Below are positions 6,677 to 6,683 of a stretch of 6,683 bases of DNA, in pieces. The notes under the pieces were generated by a model. The model saw only the letters and a program-made list of their open reading frames with translations, searched no databases and was not told the origin of the DNA. The position numbers and the translations under genes are program-made. The DNA comes from Bacilli bacterium. Its GTDB lineage: Bacteria > Bacillota_I > Bacilli_A > RF39 > UBA660. The stretch is from contig JAEDJI010000041.1 of NCBI GenBank assembly GCA_016296435.1, forward strand, positions 1 to 6,683. The letters are read 5' to 3'. The first letter of the stretch is position 1, and each line of letters begins with the position of its first letter.

Positions 6677-6683
6677 AACAAAA

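Overview
The window is AT-rich DNA with strong AGGAGG-type ribosome binding sites, TATAAT promoters with an upstream TG, and U-tract hairpin terminators. This points to a low-GC Gram-positive bacterium (Bacillota/Bacilli or Clostridia, or an uncultured relative). Tryptophan is written TGG and the intact genes end in TAA, so nothing suggests the mycoplasma code. The species cannot be fixed from the sequence. Every gene lies on the minus strand, so transcription runs from high to low coordinates.

Right part (about 6683 to 1965): a complete arginine deiminase operon in the order arcA, arcB, arcC, then a YfcC-family arginine/ornithine exchanger. ArcA converts arginine to citrulline and ammonia. 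ArcB phosphorolyses citrulline to ornithine and carbamoyl phosphate. ArcC uses carbamoyl phosphate to make ATP, and the membrane protein probably swaps ornithine for arginine. The genes are packed tightly (1 nt gap, 8 nt overlap, 20 nt gap). A TATAAT box sits at the right edge of the window and one good terminator follows the transporter.

Middle and left part (about 1960 to 18): an accessory patch of remnants around one intact gene. A broken Fic gene keeps a good promoter and ribosome binding site but carries a frameshift, an internal deletion and several stop codons. Next comes an intact, full-length RhuM-family gene with its own promoter-like box and strong ribosome binding site. It is followed by the C-terminal end of a second, different Fic gene that starts at its broken catalytic motif, and then a terminator. 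A perfect 12-bp-arm palindrome plus a second partial copy sits just upstream of the decayed fic promoter, behind the arc operon terminator. It looks like an operator.

The most interesting signals are this operator array, the survival of RhuM between two dead Fic genes of different subfamilies, and the RhuM promoter box lying at the end of the fic debris. I did not find a clearly new multi-gene system. The left patch reads as a decaying toxin- or defence-like accessory locus.
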